The position numbers and the translations under genes are program-made. From the NCBI RefSeq assembly GCF_029633865.1, contig NC_079212.1, forward strand, positions 84,798,172-84,862,171: DNA of 64,000 nt, written 5' to 3'. This DNA comes from Lampris incognitus (lineage: Eukaryota; Chordata; Actinopteri; Lampriformes; Lampridae). Numbering within the stretch: the stretch's first letter is position 1; the number at the start of each line of letters is the position of its first letter. The notes under the pieces were generated by a model that was not told the origin of the DNA, ran no database searches, and saw only the letters and a program-made list of their open reading frames with translations. This document shows positions 45,629 to 56,754 of the stretch, one piece after another.

Positions 45629-46996
45629 CTATTCCCTGGAAAACATCTGCATACTCATGAAAACATCTGCATACTCATCCATTATGCTCTGTGATGTGAC
45701 ATTGTTTTCCTCGCTCACAGCCATCACTATTTTTACCAAGTTTAGGTCACGGCATGTTTTCATTGCCATGACTGGTGGGGCGTTTGTGTCAATGATGTAA
45801 AAGTCCAGCATCATTGCATTGTCTCTGTACTTACATTTGAGTTTGCATGTGCCTTTCACGCTCAGCGCGCCTCCTCCATATTCAGTGAGTCTGTGTATTG
45901 CTGGTTTCAGTGTCACATTTTTGAACAGCGCCTGGAACAGGTTGGTGGGAATAGTATTGGCCTGTGCCCCAATGTCTAGTTTAAACTTTACCTTCTGTGG
46001 AGGTGTGCCAATTCCAACCTCTACGTAAGCCTGCTCGTTGCTTTTTCCGTTGTTCTCTATTGAGATGCAGTCTATGTACAGCTCTGTCTGTTCTCCCACA
46101 GCGGTGCTCTCCACTGTAATGTTGTTGAAGTACAGTTCTTCCTGCTCTCTGTCAGTGGTGTACTCTTCTGGGTTCTCTCCGACGGCATGTACTGTGCCGC
46201 GGTAGTACTTTGTCTGTCCCTGGGAGCTAGACTTGCATACTTTAGCAAAATGATTGAGCTTCTTGCATTTAATGCATTGTTTACCCTTAGCTGGGCAAGT
46301 GGCTTTAGCGCCGTGTAGCCCTCCACAATAGCTACACGCCCTGGCGGCGGTGCTAACGTTACCTTCCCTTTGTCTGAAGTTAGCGTTAGCTGCTTTGGGT
46401 GCGTTCGGTTTGTAAGTCTTTCTGCCTATTGCGTGCACCGTTTCATGTGTGCTGCCCTGGCCCATAAACTTTAGCTGTTGCTTTGCTAGCTCGTGTGAGC
46501 GGGCTACATCTATGGCTTTTTCTAGCGTTAGCTCAGCTCCCTGGCTAAGTAGCTTTTTTCTCACTCTGGGTGAGTTGGTGGCAAACACGATGCGGTCCCT
46601 GACCATCTCGTCGGCATTTGGGTAGCCACAGTCTTTGACTAGGAGCTTTAGCTCAGTTACAAATCGTTCGAAGGATTCACTCTCTCCCTGCATCTTTTCA
46701 TGAAATTTATATCTGGCATAAATCGGGTTTGCTTTGGGGGTGATGTACTCAGTGTACTTATCGTAGTACGTTTCTAGCTTCTTGGCTTGTTCTCCGCTGA
46801 GTGTCCAAGTGTTGTGCACATCGCGCCCTTTTTCCCCTATCCAGAGCAGGAGGTAGCTGCATTTCTCCTCTTCGTTCTTCCCGCGCAGGGGGCCCTTGAA
46901 CATTAGCTCCGTTGTTTGTCGAAATCGTCTCCATGCTTCAGGTAAGTTCGCCGATTCCCAGTCCATCCGTGGAGCTGGAACGCCGTACGAATCCAT
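45629..46996 (-). CDS. gag and protease (Ty3/gypsy)
   Basis: 455 codons starting 33 bases after the 5' LTR. The capsid-like part (EAWRRFRQTTELMFKG to about residue 190) is followed by a Cys/His region CSYCGGLHGAKATC and a CCHC knuckle CIKCKKLNHFAKVC (about 220-255), then an aspartic protease with its active site written FKLDIGAQ (D-I-G instead of the usual D-T/S-G, about residue 340). The frame runs into a stop just after the 20-base tandem duplication at 45639-45678; pol continues in another frame. The frame offset equals the duplication length, so gag and pol were one frame before it. Confidence 0.9.
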   Translation of the reverse strand: MDSYGVPAPRMDWESANLPEAWRRFRQTTELMFKGPLRGKNEEEKCSYLLLWIGEKGRDVHNTWTLSGEQAKKLETYYDKYTEYITPKANPIYARYKFHEKMQGESESFERFVTELKLLVKDCGYPNADEMVRDRIVFATNSPRVRKKLLSQGAELTLEKAIDVARSHELAKQQLKFMGQGSTHETVHAIGRKTYKPNAPKAANANFRQREGNVSTAARACSYCGGLHGAKATCPAKGKQCIKCKKLNHFAKVCKSSSQGQTKYYRGTVHAVGENPEEYTTDREQEELYFNNITVESTAVGEQTELYIDCISIENNGKSNEQAYVEVGIGTPPQKVKFKLDIGAQANTIPTNLFQALFKNVTLKPAIHRLTEYGGGALSVKGTCKLKCKYRDNAMMLDFYIIDTNAPPVMAMKTCRDLNLVKIVMAVSEENNVTSQSIMDEYADVFMSMQMFSRE

Positions 46997-47029
46997 ATTG
47001 GGTATTTAAACTCCGCTACTCTGACACCA

Positions 47030-47222
47030 TGTAATGATCTGTGCCCTCTGGCTATGTTAACTTATAACATTAATAAAGCAAGGACGACTTCTCTCGTGCT
47101 GGGTGTTTATTCACCGACCGGATTCCGACTGACGTTGTTACGTACATCACGTGACTTTGTTGTGGCGCTACGGAAAGCCGTAAGGGACATTAGCAAATCA
47201 AATATTACTAGCAAATATTACA
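47030..47222 (-). repeat. 5' LTR of Ty3/gypsy element
   Basis: 193 bp, matches 42422-42614 with one difference; followed by target duplication TTATC. On the minus strand the element promoter would lie here. The primer-binding site starts at 47029 going left. Confidence 0.95.
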
Positions 47223-47799
47223 TTATCCAAACATTCAGGCCTTGCGCCATGGCAGTGTTTCCTTTGCTCCACTGGATGGCGCTGCGACCACGCGCTGAAT
47301 ACATGGCTGAACGGCGCTAAGGCGCGCGACATGAGGTATTTCATCATCCCTCTCTTTCTGTCGCTCATGGCGCCGCTCATACTTTCCTCAAGAGCCTCTG
47401 CCGCAGAGTCCATTCCAGAATCCACTCCTGACATCCAGTCCAACGCCAACCCAGTCGCAATAGGGAGGGAAAGGGAAAACTTATGCCCCCTAGCGGTTGT
47501 TTCCGTAAAGTCTCCATTCATTTCTCCATCGATTACAAATCCATACCAGAAAAGTTATTGCAGTCATTGACTTTTTTTGGACATATGCAACAATGAGCTA
47601 CGAAATTTAGAAAAACTGACCAATAATTTTCCTTTTTTGTACAAAGGAAAAACTCCACATTTCATTTTTCAAATGGACAGCAGATGCAGCCGCCCTCTGA
47701 TTATGTCACTGCGCCATTTGCTGCGCTCCCTACCGGACTACCCGCACCGTCCTGACAGATGGACGCCCCTCTTTCTTTCTTTTCTTAGCTGATTTTCTT

Positions 47800-48480
47800 T
47801 TATTCAACACATTTATTCAACACAACACAACACAACACAAGAACTTACAATTCATACAATTACACTTGTTTTAACAACAATTTGCATAGTACATACACAT
47901 GCATAGCACATGCGTACACCCGAGAAAAAACAACAAACAAGTGCAATAAGACCCAAAATACAAATAGGAATAAATACAATAAACAAGTCCAGGCGTTGCA
48001 TGTATCCATGGGGGCCATCTGTCAGCAACCCTGTGTGTTGTCAACGGTACGTGGCCTTGCTGTGGGTTTCTCATCTCGTCTCTCCGCTGGGCTCTGCTGG
48101 GGCTGCGGCCAGGAAACTCTTATCTTTCTTTCTTTCTTTTCTTTTCTTTTGGCTATGAAAAGCAGAATTCTCAATAAAGAATATAAGACACTATCTGTCA
48201 TATTGTCAGGAAGTATACCCAATATGAAAAGTGCTGGATCTAGATTAAAGTTTATATCCAAAACCTGTTTAATCTCCTTTTGGACATTCTTGCAGGAGTT
48301 TTGGACGGTCCCAGGACACACGTGTGAAGTCCCCCACCACTCCACACGGGTGCAGCACAGTTCCGGTGCACTGCTGGATTCTGAAGGGGTTTCTGGAGCG
48401 TTCAAATACCGCAGTCCGGTCCCCTCCATGCTGGGCTGTCCGGTTAGTTTATGTTCTGCTCCCATGTCCCATCCGTTATT
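47800..48480 (-). pseudogene. L1-type LINE ORF2 C-terminal fragment (reverse)
   Basis: The minus-strand frame 48022-48465 includes VQKEIKQVLDINFNLDPALF, then LGILPDNMTDSVLYSLLRIL and LFIAKRKEK, as at the C terminus of fish L1 ORF2 proteins. The left end (about 47800) has ttattcaaca repeats where the A-rich tail would be. 5'-truncated. Confidence 0.65.
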
Positions 48481-49376
48481 ATAATATCTGTGATTATACT
48501 GTTTGTGATTATAATATTATAATATCTGTGAATATGTTTGTGATTATAATATTATAATATCTGTGATTATAGTGTTTGTGATTATAATATTATAATATTT
48601 GTGATTATACTGTTTGTGATTATAATATTATAATATCTGTGATTATGTTTGTGATTATAATATTATAATATCTGTGATTATAATGTTTGTGACTATAATA
48701 TTATAATATCTGTGATTATAATATTTGTGATTATAATATTATAATATCTGTGATTATACTGTTTGTGATTATGATATTATAATATCTGTGATTAATACCT
48801 GTGATTATAATGTTTGTGATTATAATATTATAATATCTGTGATTATAGTGTTTGTGATTATAATATTATAATATCTGCGATTATAATATCTGTGATTATA
48901 ATATCATAATATCTGTGATTATGTTTGTGATTATAATATTATAATATCTGTGATTATAATGTTTGTGATTATATTATAATATCTGCGATTATAATATCTG
49001 TGATTATAATATCATAATATCTGTGATTGTTTGTGATTATAATATTATAATACATGTGATTATAATGTTTGTGATTATAATATTATAATATCTGCGATTA
49101 TAATGTTTGTGGTTATAATATTATAATATTTGTAATTATGTTTGTGATTATAATATTATAATATCTGTGATTATGTTTGTGATTATAATATTATAATATC
49201 TGTGATTATAGTGTTTGTGATTATAATGTTATAATATCTGTGATTATAATGTTTGTGATTATAATGTAATATCTGCGATTATAATATATTTGATTATAAT
49301 ATTATAATATCTATGATTATGTTTGTGATTATAATATTATAATATCTGCGATTATAATATCTTTGATTATAATATT
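48476..49376. repeat. AT-rich minisatellite, first part
   Basis: Imperfect 22-40-bp units built from tgtgattataatattataat + atc with alternating ATAATATTATAAT palindromes. The same array resumes at 49709-49852 after an insertion. Confidence 0.95.
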
Positions 49377-49708
49377 AAAACTCCGGCAGTTTAATTGCAA
49401 CGGCGTTCGTAGCCATAATGTGTGTGGTTTCAGAAAACTTATCCGAAAACCGACGTCGGGGTCACCAGTGTAGAGCCGAAGGAACGGAGAAGACCGTAGG
49501 TTCACACTTTAGCCGTGTAGGCAACTTTCTTTAATCCACGGTAAATCAGAGAGCAACCAAACCACAGCTCGACTGAGCGGAGGTGGCAAGAATAATCAGA
49601 AAACTGGCTGGACAACCATAACTTAACCCTGCGTTAACCTGCCAGGGCAACCATGACTTAACCCTTAGTTCCTGGGTTGAATTCTGTCCCCAATACGTGT
49701 CCACCACA
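49377..49708 (-). mobile_element. 5' stub of a gypsy-like LTR element inside the AT minisatellite
   Basis: Minus strand: a TG...CA unit from 49708 to 49469 (240 bp, LTR-like), then TGGTGACCCCGACGT (a primer-binding-site motif seen in fish gypsy elements), then ATG with MATNAVAIKLPEF, the start of gag. It stops at 49377, where minisatellite sequence begins. Everything 3' of the first gag codons is missing. Confidence 0.7.
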
Positions 49709-49852
49709 ATAATATCTATGATTATGTTTGTGATTATAATATTATAATATCTGGGATTATAATGTTTGTGATTATAATATTATAATATCTGTGATTATAA
49801 TGTTTGTGATTATAATATTATAATATCTGTGATTATAATATTATAATATCTG
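49709..49852. repeat. AT-rich minisatellite, second part
   Basis: Continuation of the 48476-49376 array with the same units, ending 285 bases before the smug1 start codon. Confidence 0.95.
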
Positions 49853-50136
49853 TGTCCAACTGCCATGTTGCTTTGGCATCCATGTTGTTATTCCTGTTGT
49901 TTTCCCACAGCTGCGACCCCGAGATAAACTCCTCACCAGCTGGTGGCGGTACCGCACAACTCGTCGTTAGCCAACCGCTATTAAAGCCGGCAAAGAAGAG
50001 GAGGAGGCCCCACGGAAAACAGTAAGGGTGCATCTTCATCTTCAGGACGTAGTTCGTCTTCTTGAGGTAGTTTCGGTATAAGAAGTGAACGTCTCGGTGT
50101 TTCACACACGACTGGTCTCATTCGTAGACGCCCAGC

Positions 50137-50547
50137 ATGTCAGAGGAGACGCCGCCTGACAACCAGGAGACCGGTCCCACACCAGCGGGGTCGATACCGG
50201 AACCAGCGGGGTGGGTAACGGAGACCGGTCCGACACCAGCGGGGTGGGTGCCGGAACCAGCGGGGTGGGTGCCGGAGACCGGTCCGACACCAGCGGGGCG
50301 GGTGCCGGAACCAGCGGGGTGGGTACCGGAGACCGGTCCCACATCCGCCCAGTTCCTCCAGGCCGAGCTGGAGCTGAACGCGCACCTCCGTCGGCTGACG
50401 TTCGGCGAGCCGGTGCGGTATATTTACAACCCGCTGGAGTACGCGTGGGACACGCACCGCTGCTACGTGGAGACGTACTGTCATGGCGGCCAAAGTGTCC
50501 TGTTTCTGGGTATGAACCCCGGACCTTTCGGGATGGCCCAGACGGGG
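50137..50547 (+). CDS. smug1: smug1 exon 1
   Basis: 137 codons, ending ATGGCCCAGACGGGG before donor gtgagc, phase 0. Includes the 54-nt coding repeat (50168-50329) and motif 1. The frame reads on past the donor but loses similarity at once. Confidence 0.94.
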
Positions 50548-50651
50548 GTGAGCCGGCTCCATGATACCACACGGCTGCTAGCAGAGTGTGGACACGTTCC
50601 TATGAGCTTTAGTGCGCAATCTTCTGCAGACATACTACTACTACTACCACC

Positions 50652-50689
<38 letters not shown>

Positions 50690-50896
50690 CACTACCACCA
50701 CTACTACTACCACAACTACTACTGCCAGTACTACTACTACCACCACCACACCACTAGTACTACCACTACTACTACTACCACTACCCCCACTGCTACTACC
50801 ACTACTACTACTACTGCTACCACCACTAGTACTACTACTACCACCACTACTACTATTACTACTACTACCACCACTACTACTACTACTACTACCACC

Positions 50897-50928
<32 letters not shown>

Positions 50929-51105
50929 CACTACTACCACCACTACTACCACTACTACTAGTGCTACTACCACCACCACACCACTACTACTACCACTACT
51001 ACTACCACCACTACTACCACCACCACTACTACTACTACCACTACTACCACCACTACTACTAGTGCTACTACTGCAACCATCACCACCACTACTACTACTA
51101 CCACC

Positions 51106-51143
<38 letters not shown>

Positions 51144-52148
51144 CACCACTACTACCACTACTACTAGTGCTACTACTGCAACCATCACCACCACTACTAC
51201 TACTACCACTACTACTACCACCACCACTACTAATACTACTACCATCACTACCATTACTACTACTACTACCACCACTACTACTACTAATACTTCCAACACC
51301 ACCACTACTACTACAACCATCACCACCACTATTACTACTACTACCACCACCACCACTGCTACTACTACTACTTCCAACACCACCACTACTACTACAACCA
51401 TCACCACCACTATTACTACTACTACTGCCACCACCACTACTACTACTACTACTTCTACCATCACCACCACCACTACTACTACCACCACTACTACTACTAC
51501 AACCATCACCACCACTACTACAACAACCTCTACTACTACTTCCACCATCACCACCACCACTACCATCACCACCATTACTACTACTACCACAACCACTACT
51601 ACTAGTACCACCATCACCACCATTACTACTACTACCACCACCACCACTGCTACTACTACTACTACTACCACCACCACCACCACCACCACTACTACTACTA
51701 ATACTACCACCATCACCACCATTACTACTACTACTACCACTACTACTACTACTACTACTACTTCCACCACCACCTCTACTACTACAACCATCACCACTAC
51801 TATTACTACTACTACCACCACCACCACTACTACTACTACCACCACTACTACTACTACTACTTCCACCATCACCACCACCACTACTACTACTACCACCACC
51901 ACCACTACTACTACTAATACTACCACCATCACCACCATTACTACTACTACCACCATCACCACTACTACTACCACCACCACCACTACTACTAATACTTCCA
52001 CCATCACCACCACCACTACTACTACCACCACCACCACCACTACTACTACTAATACTACCACCATCACCACCATTACTACTACTACCACCATCACCACTAC
52101 TACTACCACCACCACCACTACTACTAATACTACCACCATCACCACCAT

Positions 52149-52184
<36 letters not shown>

Positions 52185-53411
52185 CACCACCACCATTACT
52201 ACTACTACTACTTCCGGCTGCTCCCGTTAGGGGGCGCCACAGTGGATCATGTTTCCATCTCTTCCTGTCCTCTGCATCTTCCTCTGTCACACCAGCCACC
52301 TGCATGTCCTCCCTCACCACATCCATAAACCTCCTCTTTGGCCTTCCTCTTCTCTTCCCTGGCAGCTCCATATTCAGCATCCTTCCCCCAGTATACCCAG
52401 CAACTCTCCTCCACACATACAAGGACACTGAAAACGTGCAAGTAATGTGTGTTTTAGTCTCCTGACAGGTTTACAGACAACAAGGCGGCACTGAACCCAC
52501 TAAACACAGGCTTACATAACTATTATGGGATGGATGCGTGGATGTGCTCTGTGACGTTTACTTACTTACAGGACATCTGCTGCCAGTTGTCTTGGTTTGG
52601 AGATGTGTGAAGCCCTGTGCTTTGTATCACACGGAGAAAGGCAAAACCATGAGCAGTGTTGTGATTTACTTTACTTGCTTTTTACATTGGCTTGACATGA
52701 ACATTGTGACGGTAGTGTGGGAGCTAGGTTACTACCCAACCACTTTTACTTTTTCCACTTACAACATTTCCTTTTATGCAGGTTTGAAAGAGAAATACAT
52801 TTTAATAAAATGACTCGTAATGACAGCAGTGAGAAAAACTACCATGTAATTAATACCAGCACCTCCTCCCCTTTCTGTAGGTCCCCTTCGGGGAGGTCAG
52901 CTCAGTTCGTGATTGGCTAAAGATCACAGGGGAGGTGAGCCACCCGGCTGAAGAGCACCCAAAGCGACCGATCACGGGGCTTGCCTGCAGCAGGAGGGAA
53001 GTGAGCGGCGCACGCTTCTGGGGCTTCTTCAGGAAGTTGTGTGGCGAGCCTGCGCTGTTCTTCCGCCACTGCTTTGTGCACAATCTGTGTCCACTCATTT
53101 TTATGAGTGCCACTGGCAAGAATCTGACACCGCCTGATCTTCCTGCTGGGCTGCGCGAGAAGCTTCTGGCCCTTTGTGATGTTGCGCTGTGTCAGGCGGT
53201 GAAGACTCTCGGAGTCTCCATGGTCATTGGGGTTGGGAAAGTGGCCGAGCATCGGGCACGGCGAGCTCTGTCCGAGGCGAATATTAATGTACGAGTAGAG
53301 GGCATCATGCATCCCTCCCCAAGGAACCCACAAGCCAATAAAGGTTGGCAGGAAGTGGCGGAGGCCAAGTTGACAGAACTGGGTGTCCTAGAGCTGCTGA
53401 GAAAGACGTGA
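50137..53411 (+). CDS. smug1: single-strand-selective uracil-DNA glycosylase, two exons
   Basis: Spliced product 313 residues, somewhat longer than the roughly 270 of human SMUG1. It removes uracil and 5-hydroxymethyluracil from DNA as the first step of base excision repair in the nucleus. Residues 1-68 are an extended N-terminus with three 18-residue repeats; the core follows ([36 protein letters not shown]). Active-site motif 1 is [13 protein letters not shown] with the catalytic Asn at residue 127; motif 2 is [13 protein letters not shown] with His 281. EEHPKRP and [14 protein letters not shown], both typical of SMUG1, are present. The start was chosen because it is the first ATG of the frame after a non-coding AT-rich array. 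The intron holds a giant trinucleotide tract. Looks functional. Confidence 0.95.
50168..50329 (+). repeat. 54-bp coding minisatellite in smug1
   Basis: Three units starting gagaccggtcc, each coding 18 residues of the form [18 protein letters not shown], plus a partial fourth (ETGPTSAQ). Multiple of three, so copy-number change keeps the frame. Confidence 0.93.
50632..52212. repeat. (ACC/ACT)n trinucleotide tract, 1.58 kb, smug1 intron
   Basis: Almost pure interspersed ACT and ACC triplets with rare ACA, ATC, GCT and TTC changes. It begins 84 bases after the smug1 donor. It produces very long open frames on both strands (up to 617 codons) that are low-complexity artefacts. Confidence 0.97.
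52213..52440 (-). pseudogene. RTE-type LINE tail (reverse) in smug1 intron
   Basis: On the minus strand from 52428: [20 protein letters not shown], then [20 protein letters not shown] and [20 protein letters not shown]. This is the C-terminal region found in many LINE polyproteins (GKRRRGRPKxRWxDxVxxDM). It directly abuts the ACC/ACT tract. Confidence 0.7.
52881..53411 (+). CDS. smug1: smug1 exon 2
   Basis: Acceptor ccctttctgtag, then [19 protein letters not shown] in phase 0, running to TGA at 53409-53411 after LELLRKT. It contains most of the glycosylase fold and motif 2. The 176 residues align end to end with SMUG1 as I know it. Confidence 0.95.
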   Translation, partial: VPFGEVSSVRDWLKITGEVSHPAEEHPKRPITGLACSRREVSGARFWGFFRKLCGEPALFFRHCFVHNLCPLIFMSATGKNLTPPDLPAGLREKLLALCDVALCQAVKTLGVSMVIGVGKVAEHRARRALSEANINVRVEGIMHPSPRNPQANKGWQEVAEAKLTELGVLELLRKT

Positions 53412-53837
53412 TCTTATCAGCCTCCTCTGGCAAAGATTTCATCAACAACAGCAACAGTAACAGCAACAACACGTGTTCTTGGCACATGAACGTACCTGCT
53501 GATTCTCGTGGAAGACACTTTGGATGAAAGTGTCAACTGGACGAGTGAATGTCAGTATAACATGCAGTAGACCATGGATTTCAGGACCAGGAGGACAAAG
53601 CAACGTACTGAGTGCGAGGGTTGCTCGATATCTCGCCTAGTGCTGATGTTAGCATGGTCACAGCTCTGCCTGCCTGTCTTCAAGGTGTTTATCGTGGTGG
53701 GCCGTTATCCCGGGGGCATGTAGTATCAGGGCAATGCCATAACCATCTCTGGTATAACTGTAAATACTGGTGTGTTGTAGTTATGTAATGAAAGTACATG
53801 TATGGGTGGCATTATTATGTAATTATGGAATGAAATA

Positions 53838-54218
53838 TATGGTGGCACGGCAGCGCAGTGGTTAGCGCGGTCGCCTCACAGCAAGAAGGTCCTGGGTTCA
53901 AGCCCCGGGGTAGTTCAACCTTGGGGGTCGTCCCGGGTCGTCCTCTGTGTGGAGTTTGCATGTTCTCCCCGTGTCTACGTGGGTTTCCTCCGGGGGCTCC
54001 GGTTTCCCCCCACAGCCCAAAGACATGTAGGTCAGGTGACTCACTGTGCTAAACTGTCCCTAGGTGTGAGTGTATATGTGTGTGTGGGCCCTGTGTGATG
54101 GCCTGGCGGCCTGTCCAGGGTGTCTCCCCGCCTGCCGCCCAGGGACTGCTGGGGTAGGCTGCAGGGTCCCCGCGAGCCTGAGAGCAGGCTAAGCGGTTCG
54201 GATGATGGATGGATGGAA
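53838..54218 (+). repeat. tRNA-derived SINE, family C, copy 2
   Basis: Same head as 25440 (gcagtggttagcgcggtcgc; B box GGTTCAAGCC) but with a longer body and a different tail ending in (GATG)n, ggatgatggatggatgg. Confidence 0.8.
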
Positions 54219-55160
54219 GTTCATGTATTTGCAGCGTAGTGTTTGGTGAGCAGCTTAAGTGACGCACAACAGAGCAGCTAGCACGCTGCCAGTAGCCGCT
54301 GACAAGCGTGGCGGAGTCAAATCACTGTCATGCTGCCTGTTCAAATTACAAAACAGCTCAAGGTAAATTGTAGCGTCACACCAAGAGAGATGCTCTGAAC
54401 TTTTGGAATCATCAAGGAAGGCCACAAACGCCCCCTTCTGGCTGTGCAAGGCAGTGATAGTAGTTATCACGTGATGAGAGGGCAACGAGAAACACAATTT
54501 TTCAGTTATTTTGGGTCTATATTAGCTCTCTGTTGCCACAGTGGACTAATACACTAGTGTCCCGATGCTGAGGTTCACGGTTCGAATGCTGTTGTTGGCT
54601 ACGGCTCAGCCTGGCGTTGCAGGGACTGGAAGCCGGCGGGGGGGGGGTCTACTTTGTGTTTTTGAGGTTTTCTTATCATTCTGTGGCATCACAGCAGTGT
54701 TCCCCTGTATTCAGATCTGAAAATTCAAATTTGGGTGTTATGTTTCAGCATCAGAATGCCACAGAGGTCCAGAGAGGATGGGTGGAACTTCCTGTCTGTT
54801 GGACCAATCAGAGAGGAGTATCCAGAATCATCAGTTCTCTAATAGACAGTGGACATGTTTGAGATTGCCACTTTAACATGTGTTGAGTCGATGTAGGACA
54901 GACGGTCCCGTCTGTCCACGTCAGCTGCCAACAGTTAACTTTCAGCTGGATCGCAGATTGAAAAACAAAACAAAACGAACTCCATTTTCATACACTAATG
55001 TTCACCAGGTCCCTCACGACCAAATGCTGCGCTTACATTTTCTCAAACAGGGACCTCTGGAGCTGCTTGGCTTTCTTTTTCCTGTGTTGTGGAGTCTGTC
55101 TGGGACTGCGATGAACGCTCTGCTCCCTGAGACGGGTTCTGCTGTAAGATCAATGACAAC
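54219..55160. other. intergenic, no gene recognised
   Basis: Contains a tRNA-like B-box motif GGTTCGAATGC near 54580, a G run at 54640, and unassigned sequence. No frame resembles a known protein. Confidence 0.45.
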
Positions 55161-55490
55161 AGTACTCTACTGTACTGTACTGTACTGTACTGTGTTGTAT
55201 TGTACTGTACTGTACTGTACTGTATTGTATTGTATTGTACTGTTCTGTACTGTATTGTACTGTACTGTACTGTGTTGTATTGTACTGTACTGTATTGTAT
55301 TGTATTGTACTGTTCTGTACTGTATTGTACTGTACTGTACTGTACTGTGTTGTATTGTACTGTACTGTACTGTATTGTATTGTATTGTACTGTACTGTAT
55401 TGTACTGTACTGTATTGTGTTGTGTTGTACTGTGCTGTATTGTATTGTACTGTATTGTGTTGTGTTGTACTGTACTGTACTGTATTGTAA
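55161..55490. repeat. (TACTG/TATTG)n pentanucleotide array
   Basis: About 65 units of tgtac, tgtat and tgtgt pentamers in mixed order. Open frames of up to 133 codons crossing it are artefacts. Confidence 0.97.
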
Positions 55491-55674
55491 ATGTTGGTTT
55501 TTGGATCATTTTCAAAGGTCTTTTAAAAAAGGTCACTGCACCATGTTTCATCTCGTAGGTCTTCTCACACTTTTTTGCCTACATGACATCAGTGTCATCT
55601 GGCAGGGGTTTCTAGATAAGGAGCAGGATATGTGTGCTCCATATAAGACAGAAGTCCAGTACACGGGCTCCTAA

Positions 55675-55826
55675 CCAGTCGTTAAGCCTCATTCAGACCT
55701 CAGTTCAGTCGTTAAGCCTCGTCCAGACCTCGGCTCAGTCGTTAGGCCTCACCCAGACCTCGGCTCAGTTGTTAGGCCTCACCCAGACCTCGGCTCCATT
55801 GTTAGGCCTCATCCAGACCTCGGCTC
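55675..55826. repeat. 30-bp minisatellite, five units
   Basis: Units of the type cagtcgttaggcctcaccca + gacctcggct, with point differences. Confidence 0.9.
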
Positions 55827-56740
55827 AGGGAAGCAGAGCGTGCATGCTCCTACACACTCGGCCTCCGAACAGCTTCACTGTGCAGACACAGCAGCAGCAT
55901 GAAGAACGCTGTCTGTCTAGACTTCACCCCAAGTGGTCTTCCCATTCAAACGAGTCTTTAGATTAAAGGAACAATACGCAGTTTTTTGGTACTGGTCCTG
56001 CTGTACTGTCCATCTCCCCGATGGTTCATGTTGTCACTAATTTTGCTTTGTGTATTTTGGTTAGGTAAATAATTTTTACTTCTTATACTGGACAGCTCAT
56101 ATTAAGAGCTCCATTCTGTTTCCATTTTTTTATCGATTTTTATGAAGACTAAAAGCAGATTTTTCTCCCTCACAATGTTGGCTAGAGTCTGGACTTTGGT
56201 GTACACAAGCGTTATAACAGAATAAATAATAGACAGAATGAAGATATACTGATGAAAAACGGAGCCCCATAGGGGGGAAAAACTGAATTAGGCTGAAATA
56301 TTTAAAAAATGAAGGGAAGCGTTGGATCCTGCGTTCTTCACTAGTCATATTACATTCATCTTTTGCCATACTGTCAACCCAAGTTAAGTGTCCTTCTTCA
56401 CTTTCCAAAACTTTGTGTGGGTTACATTTGCAGGACAACATGGCGGTTAGCTTGAATTCTCTACTTTTACTGAAACGATTTCATTTCTCCATGAAGAATG
56501 AAGGTGATCCGTTGGACAACTACAAACCAGTCATTATAGTCATCATCATCTTCATCATTACATGTATATAGCGCTTTTCTCGATACCCGGAGCTCTTCAC
56601 GGTGAAGGGGGTGACTCACTTCCACCACCCCCAGGGATCACCGTGTTCTTGTTAAAACCAGTTGTTTTATTTTAGCTCCTGTGTTGGGCCCACGGTGGGT
56701 CCCGACGGGGCTGATCATGTGACCCAGATGCAGCTCACTG
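55827..56740. other. intergenic, no gene recognised
   Basis: AT-rich sequence with a repeat-like stretch at 56560-56650 (tatatagcgcttttctcgat + acccggagctcttcac). No gene or homeobox seen. Confidence 0.45.
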
Positions 56741-56754
56741 GTCAGGTGACCCGT

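Larger units (their letters stand above)
42422..47222 (-). mobile_element. nearly complete Ty3/gypsy LTR retrotransposon (Mag-like)
   Basis: 4.8 kb, two 193-bp LTRs, 5-base target duplication TTATC on both sides (42417-42421, 47223-47227), a primer-binding site next to the 5' LTR (minus strand, TGGTGTCAGAGT, fitting a tRNA-Leu 3' end), gag with zinc knuckles, protease, reverse transcriptase, RNase H and integrase, and a polypurine tract before the 3' LTR. No envelope gene and no chromodomain seen. Short LTRs and the K02A2.6-like pol suggest the Mag group. One internal 20-base duplication breaks the reading frame. A single LTR mismatch implies a recent insertion. Confidence 0.95.

Noticed and set aside
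49377..49430. Gag start as a host gene first exon
   Set aside because: It follows directly on an LTR-like unit and a primer-site motif on the minus strand and is cut off by minisatellite sequence, so a retroelement stub explains it better.
50612..52465. Open frames of 617 (+), 563 (-) and 409 (-) codons
   Set aside because: They are translations of the ACC/ACT tract (runs of Thr, Leu/Pro, Ser/Gly or Val), present on both strands because the triplets lack stops. The tract lies in the smug1 intron.
55150..55674. 264-codon frame across the TACTG array
   Set aside because: The coding look comes from the pentanucleotide array and cysteine/leucine/tyrosine repeats. The flanks resemble no protein.
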